Source: Smittia aterrima (lineage: Eukaryota; Arthropoda; Insecta; Diptera; Chironomidae). Taken from it: 64,000 nucleotides of DNA. The position numbers and the translations under genes were made by a program. Position 1 is the first letter of the stretch; each line of letters starts with the position of its first letter. This document shows, in pieces, positions 31,079 through 40,898 of this stretch. The stretch lies in assembly GCA_033063855.1 (NCBI GenBank), contig CP093831.1, positions 26,288,001-26,352,000 of the forward strand, given 5' to 3'. The notes under the pieces are model-generated. The model saw nothing but the letters and a program-made list of their open reading frames with translations, was not told the DNA's origin and did no database searches.

Positions 31079-32449
31079 TCAAAAGTTCACGAAAAGGGAA
31101 TATGGACAAATTGATATATTGTCACAAATTTTCGTCAGTGCCTCTTGGTCGATTCTGTTCAATTTGTGATATCTCAATTCGTCAAACTTTCTTTCCATCT
31201 CTAACAAAGCTTCAATCAATTCTTGATTCATTATGATAGTGCTGAGTCTTCTCACGTTTGGCATTGACTTCAATAGAAATTTCAGGCTGCCATTCACATA
31301 ATAATTTAATTTTACATCAGAGATCGAAGTAGAAACTTCATTTGGGACATCATTCTCGTGCAAAACAAAGCAATACTGGAGGAAAACTTTTTTAAGCTTT
31401 GTCATCTTCATGATTGCGTTGAAGAGTTCTTTATCTGTGAAAACTTCGATATTTAATTCTTCGAGATGATCGTTTTGTGATTTAAGAAAGTTCCGTAATT
31501 CGGTGAACCCAAAATACTTTACAAAATGTAAGGTCAAACTATTAAGCTTAAATTTAAAGCTTTTCCAAGAATCGTCCTCGAATAATCGACGCAATTCAAT
31601 AGATTTTACCTTAAGACTTGTTAGTTTGTCGAAGTTTTCGAGCATTCTTGTTAAAACTCCGCCTTTAACGAGTTCATCGCCTCCAAGTTCAAGATCCTCG
31701 ATTGCAATTGAGTTTACCAAAAATCTGCCATAAGCATCGCTAAAGTTAGAATTGTTGTCAAGACACAATTTCAACTGTTTTAGTTTTGGAAAGTTTAAAA
31801 CTTTGAAAGATCCTAAATCTGAAGATGAGTCATCAAGTGGACGAGATTGGTTAAAATTTTGGTTTTTGATGGAAAGGTTTTCAACTGATGATTCGATTGA
31901 TGAAAGGAATTTCCATAAATCGAGTTCATTTCTAAAATAAATTTCGTTCAGAGAAACATTTTTCCAGTCGTGAGTCTTTTCTTGAAAAAAATCAAGTCCG
32001 ATACTGTGAATATAATCGTGATCGCTCAGTGGTTGACCATTCGGAGAGGAACATACATCGTCTTCGAAGTATCGACAGACTTCAACGTTCTGATATAATC
32101 TTGAGCTATTTCTCAGTAAATCGTAGTCTTCTTTGAGCATCTCGCTGCCTATTTTGAAGACAATTTTAATTTTCTTCATCAAAACTTTCGACGAAGCGAT
32201 GATGCTGTAAGAGCTTGGGCTGACTTCGGAAATCTTTATCAATTCTTTGACGTTTAAATGTTGAAGGATCATCTCAGAAATGTCAAGAAAACGTGAAAAA
32301 TATTCCAATGGATCCAAGTTGTTCAGCTCACTCAGCTCAGATAATTTGATGATTTTCTTTTGAGGTTCTTCATTTGAATCTTCAGGATTTGTTTTTTTCG
32401 TTAACTTGCTCTCAGCGATGGTTACTAATGATGCTGAGGTTCCTTCCAT
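31079..32449 (-). CDS. F-box/LRR-like protein, paralog 1
   Basis: 456-residue single coding exon, preceded by an acceptor-like TTTTAG in the 5'UTR. The acidic, low-complexity N-terminus ends in KLSELSELNNLDPLEYFSRF. The F-box-like helix set is LDISEMILQHLNVKELIKISEVSPSSY. The remainder holds irregular LRR-type strands (FPKLKQLKLCL, FDKLTSLKVKSIEL, LNSLTLHFVKYF, MTKLKKVFLQYC, MPNVRRLSTI). F-box proteins recruit substrates to SCF ubiquitin ligases; binding to Skp1 is inferred from the motif only. It is head-to-head with paralog 2, about 440 bp apart. Confidence 0.78.
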   Translation of the reverse strand: MEGTSASLVTIAESKLTKKTNPEDSNEEPQKKIIKLSELSELNNLDPLEYFSRFLDISEMILQHLNVKELIKISEVSPSSYSIIASSKVLMKKIKIVFKIGSEMLKEDYDLLRNSSRLYQNVEVCRYFEDDVCSSPNGQPLSDHDYIHSIGLDFFQEKTHDWKNVSLNEIYFRNELDLWKFLSSIESSVENLSIKNQNFNQSRPLDDSSSDLGSFKVLNFPKLKQLKLCLDNNSNFSDAYGRFLVNSIAIEDLELGGDELVKGGVLTRMLENFDKLTSLKVKSIELRRLFEDDSWKSFKFKLNSLTLHFVKYFGFTELRNFLKSQNDHLEELNIEVFTDKELFNAIMKMTKLKKVFLQYCFVLHENDVPNEVSTSISDVKLNYYVNGSLKFLLKSMPNVRRLSTIIMNQELIEALLEMERKFDELRYHKLNRIDQEALTKICDNISICPYSLFVNF

Positions 32450-32889
32450 GTCGACGTTTATCTAAAATAAGAATTGAAATAAATTTAAATAGTGAGGAGA
32501 GGCTTGATGCGAGCTGTTACCTTTTCGAATGTTGAAAGCGAAATGAGTCAAAAGTGAATAAGCTTCCATTTTATTTACTTTTATTTCCACTTCAATTCTT
32601 ATTAGAATAAAGTTCTTATTTTCGAAAAAAAAAACTATTGTAGAGCTTTATAAAATATCTGAAAAGATCAACGAACGATTCAAATACGTTTCCCTTGTGC
32701 TTCGTAAAAGATTTTCTCGCTTTTACTTTGAGCTACTTCGTTTATTTTTAAAGACGAGTTAGAGAGGTTAGAGTTTAAACTTTTGACTTAGTTCACTTTC
32801 AATTTTTGAGATTGTAACAACTCTTCTTAAACTTCTGCAGAATTTTAATATTTATTTCAATTTTATTTCTTTTTTAGATAAGCATTAAA

Positions 32890-34284
32890 ATGGAAGAAAG
32901 CCAAGCACCGATGGTAACCAAGAAAGAATCTTCGAAGCAAAATATTTATACAGCCATTGTTAAGAGCGAGCCAGCAGAAAAAATAAAAGCAAAAGTTTTA
33001 AATGATGAGTGCGACGAACGTGAGACGAGAACCATGAAATTATCTGAGTTGAGGGAGATGAACAACTTGAATCCGTTGGAATATTTCTCACGCTTTCTCG
33101 ACATTCCTGAGATGATCCTTCAACATTTGAACGTCAAAGAATTGATAAAGATTTCTGAAGTCAGCCCAAGCTCTTACCACATCATCGCTTCATCGAAAGT
33201 TTTAATGAAGAAGATTAAAATTGTCTTCAAAAGAAATCGAAATGGACTTGTGAAGGAAGATTACGATTTACTAAAAAATAGTTCGAGACAATATCAGAGC
33301 ATCCTATTTCAAAGAGTTTTCGATGGCCTAGAGGAATATTTGTGCGACAACAATTTCATTTCACCCACCGAACATGAATTTTTTCAAGAAAGGGTTCGCG
33401 ACTGGAAAAATGTTTCACTCAATGATATCTATTTTAGAGAAAGGCTAGATTTATGGAAATTCCTTTCATCAATCGAATCATCAGTTGAAAGCCTCTCTGT
33501 CGAGAACAAATATATTCAACATGCTCCTCTATTTGATGATGCTTCTTCAGATTTTGGATCCTTTAAAGTTTTAAAGTTTCCAAAACTAAAACAATTAAAA
33601 TTGAGACTGAACGACGAAGCTTTTCTTAGCGATGCTTACGTTAGATTTTTGATAAACTCAATTTCAATCAAAGAACTTGATTATGAAAATGGCGATAAGC
33701 TCGTTATAAATGGAGTTTTATCAAAAATGCTTGAAAACTTCGACAAACTAACAAGTCTCAAGCTTAAATCAAGAAAAATAAGAGTAATATTCGAAGACGA
33801 TTCTTGGAAACGATTCAATTTAAAGCTCAACAGTTTGACATTACATTTTAAAGGACACTTTATTAATAACGACAGCTTTCGAAACTTTCTTAAATCACAA
33901 AGCGATCACCTCAAAGAATTAAATATCGATGATGCCGGCGACAGTTGCATCTTCGATATGATCATGAAAATGCCAAAGCTCAAATATCTTTGCCTACAGC
34001 GTTGTGACAATTGGTCCAATAACAATATTCCAAATGAAGTTTCAACTTCGATCACTGATCTAAAAGTAAACTGTTGGATGAATAACGATCTTAAATTTAT
34101 ATTGGAGTCAATGCCAAACGTAAGAAGACTCAGCATCTTCGCAATTGATCGAAAATTGCTTCAAGTTTTATTAGCAATGAAAAGAAAGTTTGACGAATTG
34201 AAATACCACATGTTGATAGCAATCGACGAAAAGGCACTGAAGGAAATTAGCGACAATATATCAAAATATCCAACTTCATATTGA
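32890..34284 (+). CDS. F-box/LRR-like protein, paralog 2
   Basis: 464 residues, strongly similar to paralog 1 throughout (FSRFLDIPEMILQHLNVKEL, SVESLSVENK, SDAYVRFLINSI, MLENFDKLTSLKL, EVSTSITDLKVN, MPNVRRLSI). A Lys/Glu-rich leader precedes the F-box-like region at about residues 70-105. An acceptor-like TTTTTTAG sits 12 bp before the ATG, as in paralog 1, so both probably have a 5'UTR intron. The inverted head-to-head layout and matching splice site indicate an inverted duplication. Confidence 0.78.
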   Translation: MEESQAPMVTKKESSKQNIYTAIVKSEPAEKIKAKVLNDECDERETRTMKLSELREMNNLNPLEYFSRFLDIPEMILQHLNVKELIKISEVSPSSYHIIASSKVLMKKIKIVFKRNRNGLVKEDYDLLKNSSRQYQSILFQRVFDGLEEYLCDNNFISPTEHEFFQERVRDWKNVSLNDIYFRERLDLWKFLSSIESSVESLSVENKYIQHAPLFDDASSDFGSFKVLKFPKLKQLKLRLNDEAFLSDAYVRFLINSISIKELDYENGDKLVINGVLSKMLENFDKLTSLKLKSRKIRVIFEDDSWKRFNLKLNSLTLHFKGHFINNDSFRNFLKSQSDHLKELNIDDAGDSCIFDMIMKMPKLKYLCLQRCDNWSNNNIPNEVSTSITDLKVNCWMNNDLKFILESMPNVRRLSIFAIDRKLLQVLLAMKRKFDELKYHMLIAIDEKALKEISDNISKYPTSY

Positions 34285-34465
34285 CGAAAATAAAATAGAT
34301 GTTAAGAAAGCTTCACATAAAAAAATAAATGATCAAGCAAACATTATTTAGTTAATCGTGATTTTTCAGAGATTTAAGATCGGGAAAAAAGGTTGCTAAG
34401 CTATAATATTCTCTGCTTAATTTTCAGGTAAAATTGTAACTGAAATTTTTAGTCACAAAAATCAT

Positions 34466-34530
34466 CTCAGTGAAATGACAACGAATAACTTAAATCCGTT
34501 GGAATATTTCTCATGCTATCTCAACATTCC
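34466..34530 (+). pseudogene. Fragment of F-box paralog cut off by a repeat
   Basis: The plus strand reads LSEMTTNNLNPLEYFSCYLN-IP, matching KLSELREMNNLNPLEYFSRFLDIP of paralog 2, then switches abruptly into the repeat at 34535-34620. The first about 55 codons and everything after the F-box start are missing. Confidence 0.75.
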
Positions 34531-34534
34531 GGTG

Positions 34535-34620
34535 TTTACTATTTTTGAAAAAAATGTTCTACAGCGATTCGCAAATAAATATTTTTTACGCGATTCGCAA
34601 ATAAATATTTTTGTCTTTCG
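34535..34620. repeat. Dispersed repeat with CGATTCGCAAATAAAT units (copy 2)
   Basis: Copy of the repeat at 30640-30725, with two CGATTCGCAAATAAAT units at 34564 and 34591. It abuts the broken F-box fragment, so insertion of this repeat is a likely cause of the break. Confidence 0.6.
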
Positions 34621-34735
34621 ACAAAACAAAATAATTATTTTATCAGTTCGAACATCGCAGTCGTAATAAATTTATTATTTGCGCAATATTTCTTTTTAAA
34701 GTGGCAATTTTATAAATCGATTTAAAATCATCAGA

Positions 34736-35840
34736 ATGAGCAAGTGAGTGTAACTTTCAAGAACCAAATGATTTACAATTTTCGAGCAAAACATCAGAAG
34801 AATTTGTTAATCCTAAGATTTTGCGACCTTCAAAATAAAAGTGCTTGTCATGTTTTGGTAAATTATTTTTTGTAAAAAATTTTGTTTTTGCTTATTCAAC
34901 AGACCATACGCAAAGAAAGGAAAATATGTCAACGACGAAGTTCGCATTGATGGCAAAGTCGTTATCGTCACAGGAGCAAATACCGGTCTGGGTAAGGCAA
35001 CGGCTAATGAGCTTGCTAAGCGAGGCGGAAAGATCTACATGGCATGTCGAAGTGAAGAACGAGGAATGGCAGCATTGAAAGAGATCGAAGCGAGCAGTGG
35101 CAGCAAAAATCTTCACTTCATGCAACTCGATCTTGCATCACTTGAATCGATTCGCGATTTTTCTAAAAAGTTCCATGAAAAAGAAAATCGTTTAGACATT
35201 CTTATCAACAACGCAGGTCTCTTATCTCCGTTGGCACGAACCAAAGAGGGATTTGAGTTGAATATGGGCGTCAACCATTTGGGGCACTTTTTGCTTACAA
35301 ACCTTCTTCTCGATCTGCTTAAAAAATCAGCTCCGAGCAGAATTGTCGTTGTGGCTTCGAAACTCCACGAATGGGGAGCAATTGACAAAGAAAACTTCAA
35401 CAGCGATAAATCGTTTGCTGGAATCTGGAAAGGATATGCTAACAGCAAACTCGCCAATGTTCTCTTCACAAAGGAACTCTCGAAACAACTTGAAGGGACT
35501 GGAGTGACGGTCAACTGTTTGTGTCCTGGAGCAGTCGACACTGAAGCAACGAGAAACATGAACACATTCATGAAGTAAGAAAAAAGATAATTAATAAGCT
35601 CTGAGTATAAATTTCAAATTATTCAACAGGTGGATCATGACTCCAATTCAAAAATTGTTCTACAAATCACCAGAGTCGGGAGCTCAAACGCAAGTCATGG
35701 TAGCAATTGAACCAGAACTAGAAAAGACATCGGGTCGTTACTTCAGAGACTGTGCCGAAACTGAATCGTCTCCAGCTTCAAAAGATCAAGAAATGGCAAA
35801 ATGGTTGTGGCAGCACAGCACCGAACTTACAGGATTGTAA
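34736..35840 (+). CDS. Short-chain dehydrogenase, retinol dehydrogenase 11-14-like
   Basis: Exons 34736-34743, 34903-35574 and 35630-35840 give 296 residues; the 8-bp first exon encodes MSK only. The Rossmann cofactor motif is TGANTGLGKATA, followed by ACRSEER (NADP preference), NNAGLL, and the active site YANSKLANVLF (Tyr-X3-Lys) with Ser in VVVASKLHE. CLCPGAVDTEATRN follows the fold. Relatives reduce or oxidise retinoids and lipid aldehydes at the ER; the true substrate here is unknown. No N-terminal membrane helix is visible in this model, unlike vertebrate RDH11. Confidence 0.9.
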
Positions 35841-36195
35841 TCACAGAACGCCAACTAAGTAAACTGTAAGCTCACAATTTGAAATTTTCTATCTTTACCA
35901 AGTTTTTAATTATGAATAAAATTTGAAACAATTAAATAAAATCTTTTCATTTCGATGGGCTCTGAAAATCAGAAGAAGTGAGTAAAAGAGAATAAGAGAT
36001 TGAAGCAACTCTTGAAAAGATAATTCATCAGAATTCTGGGATCTTTCTTTAAAAAAAACTACATTTACCTTCTTGCGAAAATTACGTCATCGATTTATTT
36101 TTAAAATGTAGTTTCTGAAATTTCAAATTCGCGATAGGGAATCCCGAGATGCGCAGAATCATCTTTAGTTTAGTTTGAGACTTTAATCAGAGAAC

Positions 36196-37536
36196 ATGGA
36201 GCTCTTGAAATATTTGCTGATCTTCTTTGCCGCCAATGGATTCACTCAGAGCTTTCGACTGCATTGTGAGTTTCGATTTATTCAAGGAGTGGACGATTGC
36301 AAAGTAAACAAGCTTAAAGTTCTTGAAACTGATATCGCAGTCACAGAAGTTTCGGAAACTAGCTCATCTGAAAACAAAACAAACGATGACGTCAAAGAGT
36401 TTTATATAACTCGAGGTGTTGAGACTGAACGTGTTCCCACAAAAGTTTGTGATTTCTTTCGAAACTTGGAACGTGTGGATATCTACGGCAAGTTCATTAA
36501 TCAAATTAATCGCGAAGTGTTCTCAAGCTGCAAAATTGTGAGGAGAGTTGACATCACTTTCACTTCTCTAACGACACTGCCTGAAGATCTTCTCATGGAT
36601 TTGACGGAGCTGAAAGAACTTTATCTCGACGAGAATAAACTTGTTGCTTTGCCGGTTGATTTAATCGTAAAGAATACAAAATTGAAAGTATTAAATGTGG
36701 AAAGAAATCGACTCATCTTTATTGACACTGTCCTACCATTTACATTAACTTCGATTGACTTTCGTGATAATCTTTGCATTAACAAGAGATTTCCGGAAAA
36801 CATCGTTGACCTAAACCTATTCATTGTCGAAGTTGATTCTAAGTGCGAGAGTCCAATGAAGAAATCGTATCGCTCGAAGGAGATCGCATTCAACAAAACT
36901 TTATCAGAGAAAGAAGATGAAATACTTAAATTGAAGATGAAAAAGGAAAAGTTCGAGAGTGAGAATGTCGCTTTGGCCTTAAACATAAGTCGAATGATCT
37001 CAACTAATAAAAGCCTCAAAATTGAGATCGAAGGAATCAATACGAACAACAGCCAAAGCTTTACAAAAGTTGTTGAAGAAAATAATGTTTTGAGAGAGAA
37101 CAATTCTAATTTGGTCAACACATTGACAGAGAAAGAGAAAAAAATGAGCAAACTTGAAGAGAAAATTATCAACTGTAATCAACATTACAAACGTCTCCAA
37201 GAAAACCTAACTCAAACCATCGAAGATCATCAAAAAGTGATCGAGAATATGAACGACCAAAATATCAATTTAGAATCTTCGCTTAAGGAATGTTGGCAGA
37301 ATCTCACAAAGAACCAAGCTATCAACGAGGACTTTATTATGGATAAGGCTGATATCAAAGAAATTCCAGGAAATTGCAGTCACTCGAATCATTTCGTTTA
37401 TTTCATCACAATAGCTGTTATGTTTGTATTTATTTTAATGACGACTTTCGTGTTATGGCGAAATGCTTCCAGATACTCAATGAAGCAAACGATGAACCAT
37501 GAAGTAGACATGAAATATTTGATTGAAAAGGAATAA
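36196..37536 (+). CDS. LRR/coiled-coil membrane protein, member D
   Basis: 446 residues: signal peptide (MELLKYLLIFFAANGFTQS), Cys pair (LHCEF..DDCKV), LRRs (LTTLPEDLLMDLTELKEL, NKLVALPVDL, NRLIFIDTVL), and cap NLCINKRFPENI. The junction is CESPMKKSYRSKEIA. A coiled coil of about 160 residues includes NNVLRENNSNLVNTLTEKEK and KECWQNL. The transmembrane helix is HFVYFITIAVMFVFILMTTF and the tail ends VDMKYLIEKE. Upstream, GATAGG (36133) replaces GATAAG and TTTAGTTTAG replaces the initiator, so its core promoter is slightly off the family consensus. Confidence 0.88.
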   Translation: MELLKYLLIFFAANGFTQSFRLHCEFRFIQGVDDCKVNKLKVLETDIAVTEVSETSSSENKTNDDVKEFYITRGVETERVPTKVCDFFRNLERVDIYGKFINQINREVFSSCKIVRRVDITFTSLTTLPEDLLMDLTELKELYLDENKLVALPVDLIVKNTKLKVLNVERNRLIFIDTVLPFTLTSIDFRDNLCINKRFPENIVDLNLFIVEVDSKCESPMKKSYRSKEIAFNKTLSEKEDEILKLKMKKEKFESENVALALNISRMISTNKSLKIEIEGINTNNSQSFTKVVEENNVLRENNSNLVNTLTEKEKKMSKLEEKIINCNQHYKRLQENLTQTIEDHQKVIENMNDQNINLESSLKECWQNLTKNQAINEDFIMDKADIKEIPGNCSHSNHFVYFITIAVMFVFILMTTFVLWRNASRYSMKQTMNHEVDMKYLIEKE

Positions 37537-37838
37537 AGTTAATCATAATCAGAAATTTTATAAAATATGAGAATGCTTTTGCTGCATTTTTTAAAACATA
37601 AGTCACAGTGTGCAAAGCACACATCAACAAAGAAATTTATCCAGACTATCTCTTTTTCGCCGCTAGGAATTCTTCATTTCATGTCGAAACTTCACTTTAC
37701 TCATATTTTGTATTTCTCTTTAGTCTCTCACTTCAACTTGCAGAAGCAAGTGCTACAATTTTTTTCTCGATAATTTCATGTGCTGAAAGTTTAGAAATTC
37801 AATCTAAGAATACGAGAACGTGCAGATCAAGTAATAAA

Positions 37839-39110
37839 ATGAATAAAGCAGTTCAAAGTGTAGTTGTGCGTCGTTCAGAAGACATCATCGAAGAATCGGA
37901 ATTCTTCTTAGAGATTGAGAACTTTCAGTTGCTACGCGAAAAAGAATTTATCTCTGAAAAAGTGAAATTGAGATTCATCGACGCTGAGTGGTAAAACTAC
38001 TATCCTAAATCTTTCCTTAAATAAATAAATCTTTCTACTAGGTGGGTGACAGTTAAAGATTCCGATCCTGCCGTGAAAGCGGTCAAGTTCTTGATGCCGA
38101 CGTTGACGTGGAACTTTTCTATTTATTTGGGGGAAATCTAAAAGATTATAGAACAAGAAGAGATGAGAAGATAGATATTACTCTTCACATTTCTCGATCA
38201 CGAGATCAAGTCGTGGAACTTGAAAACTGCAAATTTAGTTTTGCAACACCTGCCATGAGGTCTGGTAGTTATGCTAGTTCATCGCAATGGTACAATTTCA
38301 ACAACGATGCACTTTTATTTGATACAAAACCTCTGAGCTTAAATTTCAACACAAACGACAAACTTGAAATCGATATTGTGCTGACCATCAAAAGATTTGG
38401 AGACAACGTCATCAGAAACAAATTCTTCAATCCAATCGAAGATTACAACAACTTCGTCGAAAATTCTTTGAAAATCTTTGCCGATTCATCATTTTCTGAC
38501 TTCAAATTCGTTGTCAAAGGAAAAGAGTTTAAAGTTCACAAATGCATTCTTGCAGCTGCCAGTTCCGTTTTTGCTGGAATTTTCACAGCAGACATGCAGG
38601 AAGCACAAAAAAATCTTTGTGTCACAGTCAAGATCGATCCAACAATGTTCGAGAACATCTTGCAGTTCATTTACGGAGCAAAACTTCCTGAAAACTTCCC
38701 AGAAATTGTACAAGAACTTTACGAAGCTGCTGATTACTACGATTTGAAGCGATTGATGGAAGTTTGTTCAATCGAAATAATCTCTCAGCTGACAAAAGAA
38801 AACGCAGTCGACTTATATTGTTGGGCTCACATTTATGACAATTTGGAAGAATTGAAGAAAGATTCGTGGGACATTGTCAAGCGGTAAGTTAAATGAATTT
38901 TTTCCTAAGAAAATATTTAAACAAAGTTTTCAAAAATTGTCTAGCGATGTGTTGAAAATCTACATCCGAATGAAAAACGAACCATGGACTCCTGAAGCTT
39001 TGAAGAAACACATTGAAGAGAAAGATCGTCAAGATCAATATTGGGATACGCTCAAAGAAGAACCTGAAGGAGAGACAAAGAATAAGAAGAGAAAAATAAA
39101 TGATTCTTAA
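37839..39110 (+). CDS. MATH-BTB/POZ protein (speckle-type-like), splice/frame uncertain
   Basis: The BTB domain (DSSFSDFKFVVKGKEFKVHK, SSVFAGIFTADMQEA, FENILQFIYG) with a 3-box-like C-terminus (LYEAADYYDLKRLMEVCSIE) is clear. The N-terminal part is MATH-like. Exons 37839-37990, 38080-38883 and 38945-39110 give 373 residues, but the first acceptor (AG at 38078-38079) is weak. The better-placed acceptor at 38041 keeps a MATH-like WWVTVKDSD yet shifts the frame and hits a stop near 38142. This is either a real frameshift, a base error, or the weaker acceptor is used. Speckle-type BTB proteins are Cul3 adaptors. The C-tail is basic (KKRK). Confidence 0.75.
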
Positions 39111-39311
39111 CGATTTCTCAATTATGATTCAAAAGAAAACAAATAAAACTTGAAACAGTTAAAAACAAAATAATAATAATTTTTTTTTGCGTTTTCTCTT
39201 TAGAAAATATAACGACAATTAAACAAGTGCAATGACTTTATTTGAATTCACTTCAGCGATTTATTTTTAAAATAATATTTTGTCGCGGAAACCACTGGCT
39301 CTAAAATTGGC

Positions 39312-39363
39312 GATAAGAAGTCCGAGAACTTTGTTTCCGAGATTCGCAGTTGCAGCTTCAGTT
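39312..39363 (+). promoter_or_regulatory. GATA plus initiator promoter block of member E
   Basis: GATAAG (39312-39317) and TCAGTT (39358-39363) precede the leader TTTGAGACTTTAATCAGAGA and the ATG at 39389. It is the longest-spaced example of the shared family promoter block (46 bp between motif starts). Confidence 0.6.
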
Positions 39364-39388
39364 TAATTTGAGACTTTAATCAGAGAAC

Positions 39389-40690
39389 ATGAAGTTCTTA
39401 AAATATTTTCTGATTTCTTTGCTGCTCTGTGGATTTGTCGAGAGCCTTCAAATCTATTGTGAGACTCCAACATATCATGAAGTGAAATATTGTCAAGTGA
39501 AATCGCTTAAAGTCCTTGAAAACGACATAGAAGTCACAGCAGTTTCGGTCGATTACACAGCAAAGATCAAATCAAATGACGACTTAACGGGTTTTTATAT
39601 ACCAAAAGAAAGAGAGACTGAACGTGTTCCTACGAAAGTGTGTAATTTATTTACAAACTTGAAACGATTCGATATCTATGGCAAGTTAATTAATCAAATT
39701 GATCGCGAAGTGTTCACTAACTGCAAGAAAGTGTTTGATGTTTTTATCACTTACACTTCCCTGACGACATTACCCGAAGATCTATTCATGGATTTAACAG
39801 AATTAGAGCAACTTTATCTATATGAGAACAAACTCATTTATTTGCCAGCTGACTTGTTAGTAAAAAATACTAAAATAATTTTATTAGAAGCGCAAAAAAA
39901 TCGCATCAGCAAAATTGACACAGATCTACCGCCATCATTGACTTCGATTAACTTAAGCGGTAACCTTTGCATCGACAAGACGTTTCCGGCAAACATCACG
40001 GACTTCAATCTGTTCACTGATGAGGTTGCTTCTAATTGCGAGAGTCAAATGAAGAAATCCTGTCGCTCAAAGGAGATCGCATTAAACAAATCTATTTCAA
40101 CCAAAGATGAAGAGATTGCGGATTTGAAACAGAAAAAGAAAAACTTCGAGAGTGAAAATGTTGCTTTGGCCTTAAACATAAGTCAAATGATCTTAACTAT
40201 TGAAAGCCTAAACATTGAGATTGTAAAAGTTGATGAAGAAAATAATGTTTTAAGAGAAAACATTTCTGATTTGGTCATCACATTGAGAGAGAAAGAGACA
40301 AATGCCAGCAAACTTGAAGAGAAACTTGTCCACTGTATTCAGACTAACGAACTTTTAGAAGGAAATCTCTCGCAATTCAACTCAGACCATGGACGAATGA
40401 TCGAAGGAATGAAAGCTCAAGAAATCAATTTTAACTCATCGCTTGAAGAATGTTGGCAGAATCTCTCAACAATCAACGAGAACTCAAAGGTCTTCAAACT
40501 TGATAGCGTCGAAGGAAATCCTGATAATTGTGTTCACACGATTCATTTTGTTTATTTCATTACAATAGCGATTATGTTTGGCCTTATTTTGATAACGACT
40601 GTAACATTGTGGCGAAATACTTCGAAAGAATTCAATAGGCAAACTGTGAATTATGATGTCAGCATGAAAAATTTGGTTGAAAACGAATAA
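39389..40690 (+). CDS. LRR/coiled-coil membrane protein, member E
   Basis: 433 residues with signal peptide MKFLKYFLISLLLCGFVES. The Cys pair is IYCETP..KYCQV. LRRs: LTTLPEDLFMDLTELEQL, NKLIYLPADLLV, NRISKIDTDL; cap NLCIDKTFPANI. The junction CESQMKKSCRSKEIA carries an extra Cys compared with member D. The coiled coil contains NVLRENISDLVITLREKE and EECWQNL. The membrane helix is HFVYFITIAIMFGLILITT and the tail ends VSMKNLVENE. It is adjacent to and most like member D, a likely tandem duplicate. Confidence 0.88.
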   Translation: MKFLKYFLISLLLCGFVESLQIYCETPTYHEVKYCQVKSLKVLENDIEVTAVSVDYTAKIKSNDDLTGFYIPKERETERVPTKVCNLFTNLKRFDIYGKLINQIDREVFTNCKKVFDVFITYTSLTTLPEDLFMDLTELEQLYLYENKLIYLPADLLVKNTKIILLEAQKNRISKIDTDLPPSLTSINLSGNLCIDKTFPANITDFNLFTDEVASNCESQMKKSCRSKEIALNKSISTKDEEIADLKQKKKNFESENVALALNISQMILTIESLNIEIVKVDEENNVLRENISDLVITLREKETNASKLEEKLVHCIQTNELLEGNLSQFNSDHGRMIEGMKAQEINFNSSLEECWQNLSTINENSKVFKLDSVEGNPDNCVHTIHFVYFITIAIMFGLILITTVTLWRNTSKEFNRQTVNYDVSMKNLVENE

Positions 40691-40898
40691 AAGTTTCAAT
40701 TTTATCAGATTGGTTGAAACTTTTATCAAATATCTAAATTAGCAATTATAACTTAGCAAATAAAGACTTAAAAAAATTAATAAAAAAAAATTCGGCTCAC
40801 ATCGATGTGGTCAGAATAACAGGAAATAAAACATGCGATAAGAAGTCCGCGAATTATGTTTCCGAGATTAGTTTAATTTGAGACTTTATTCAGAGAAC

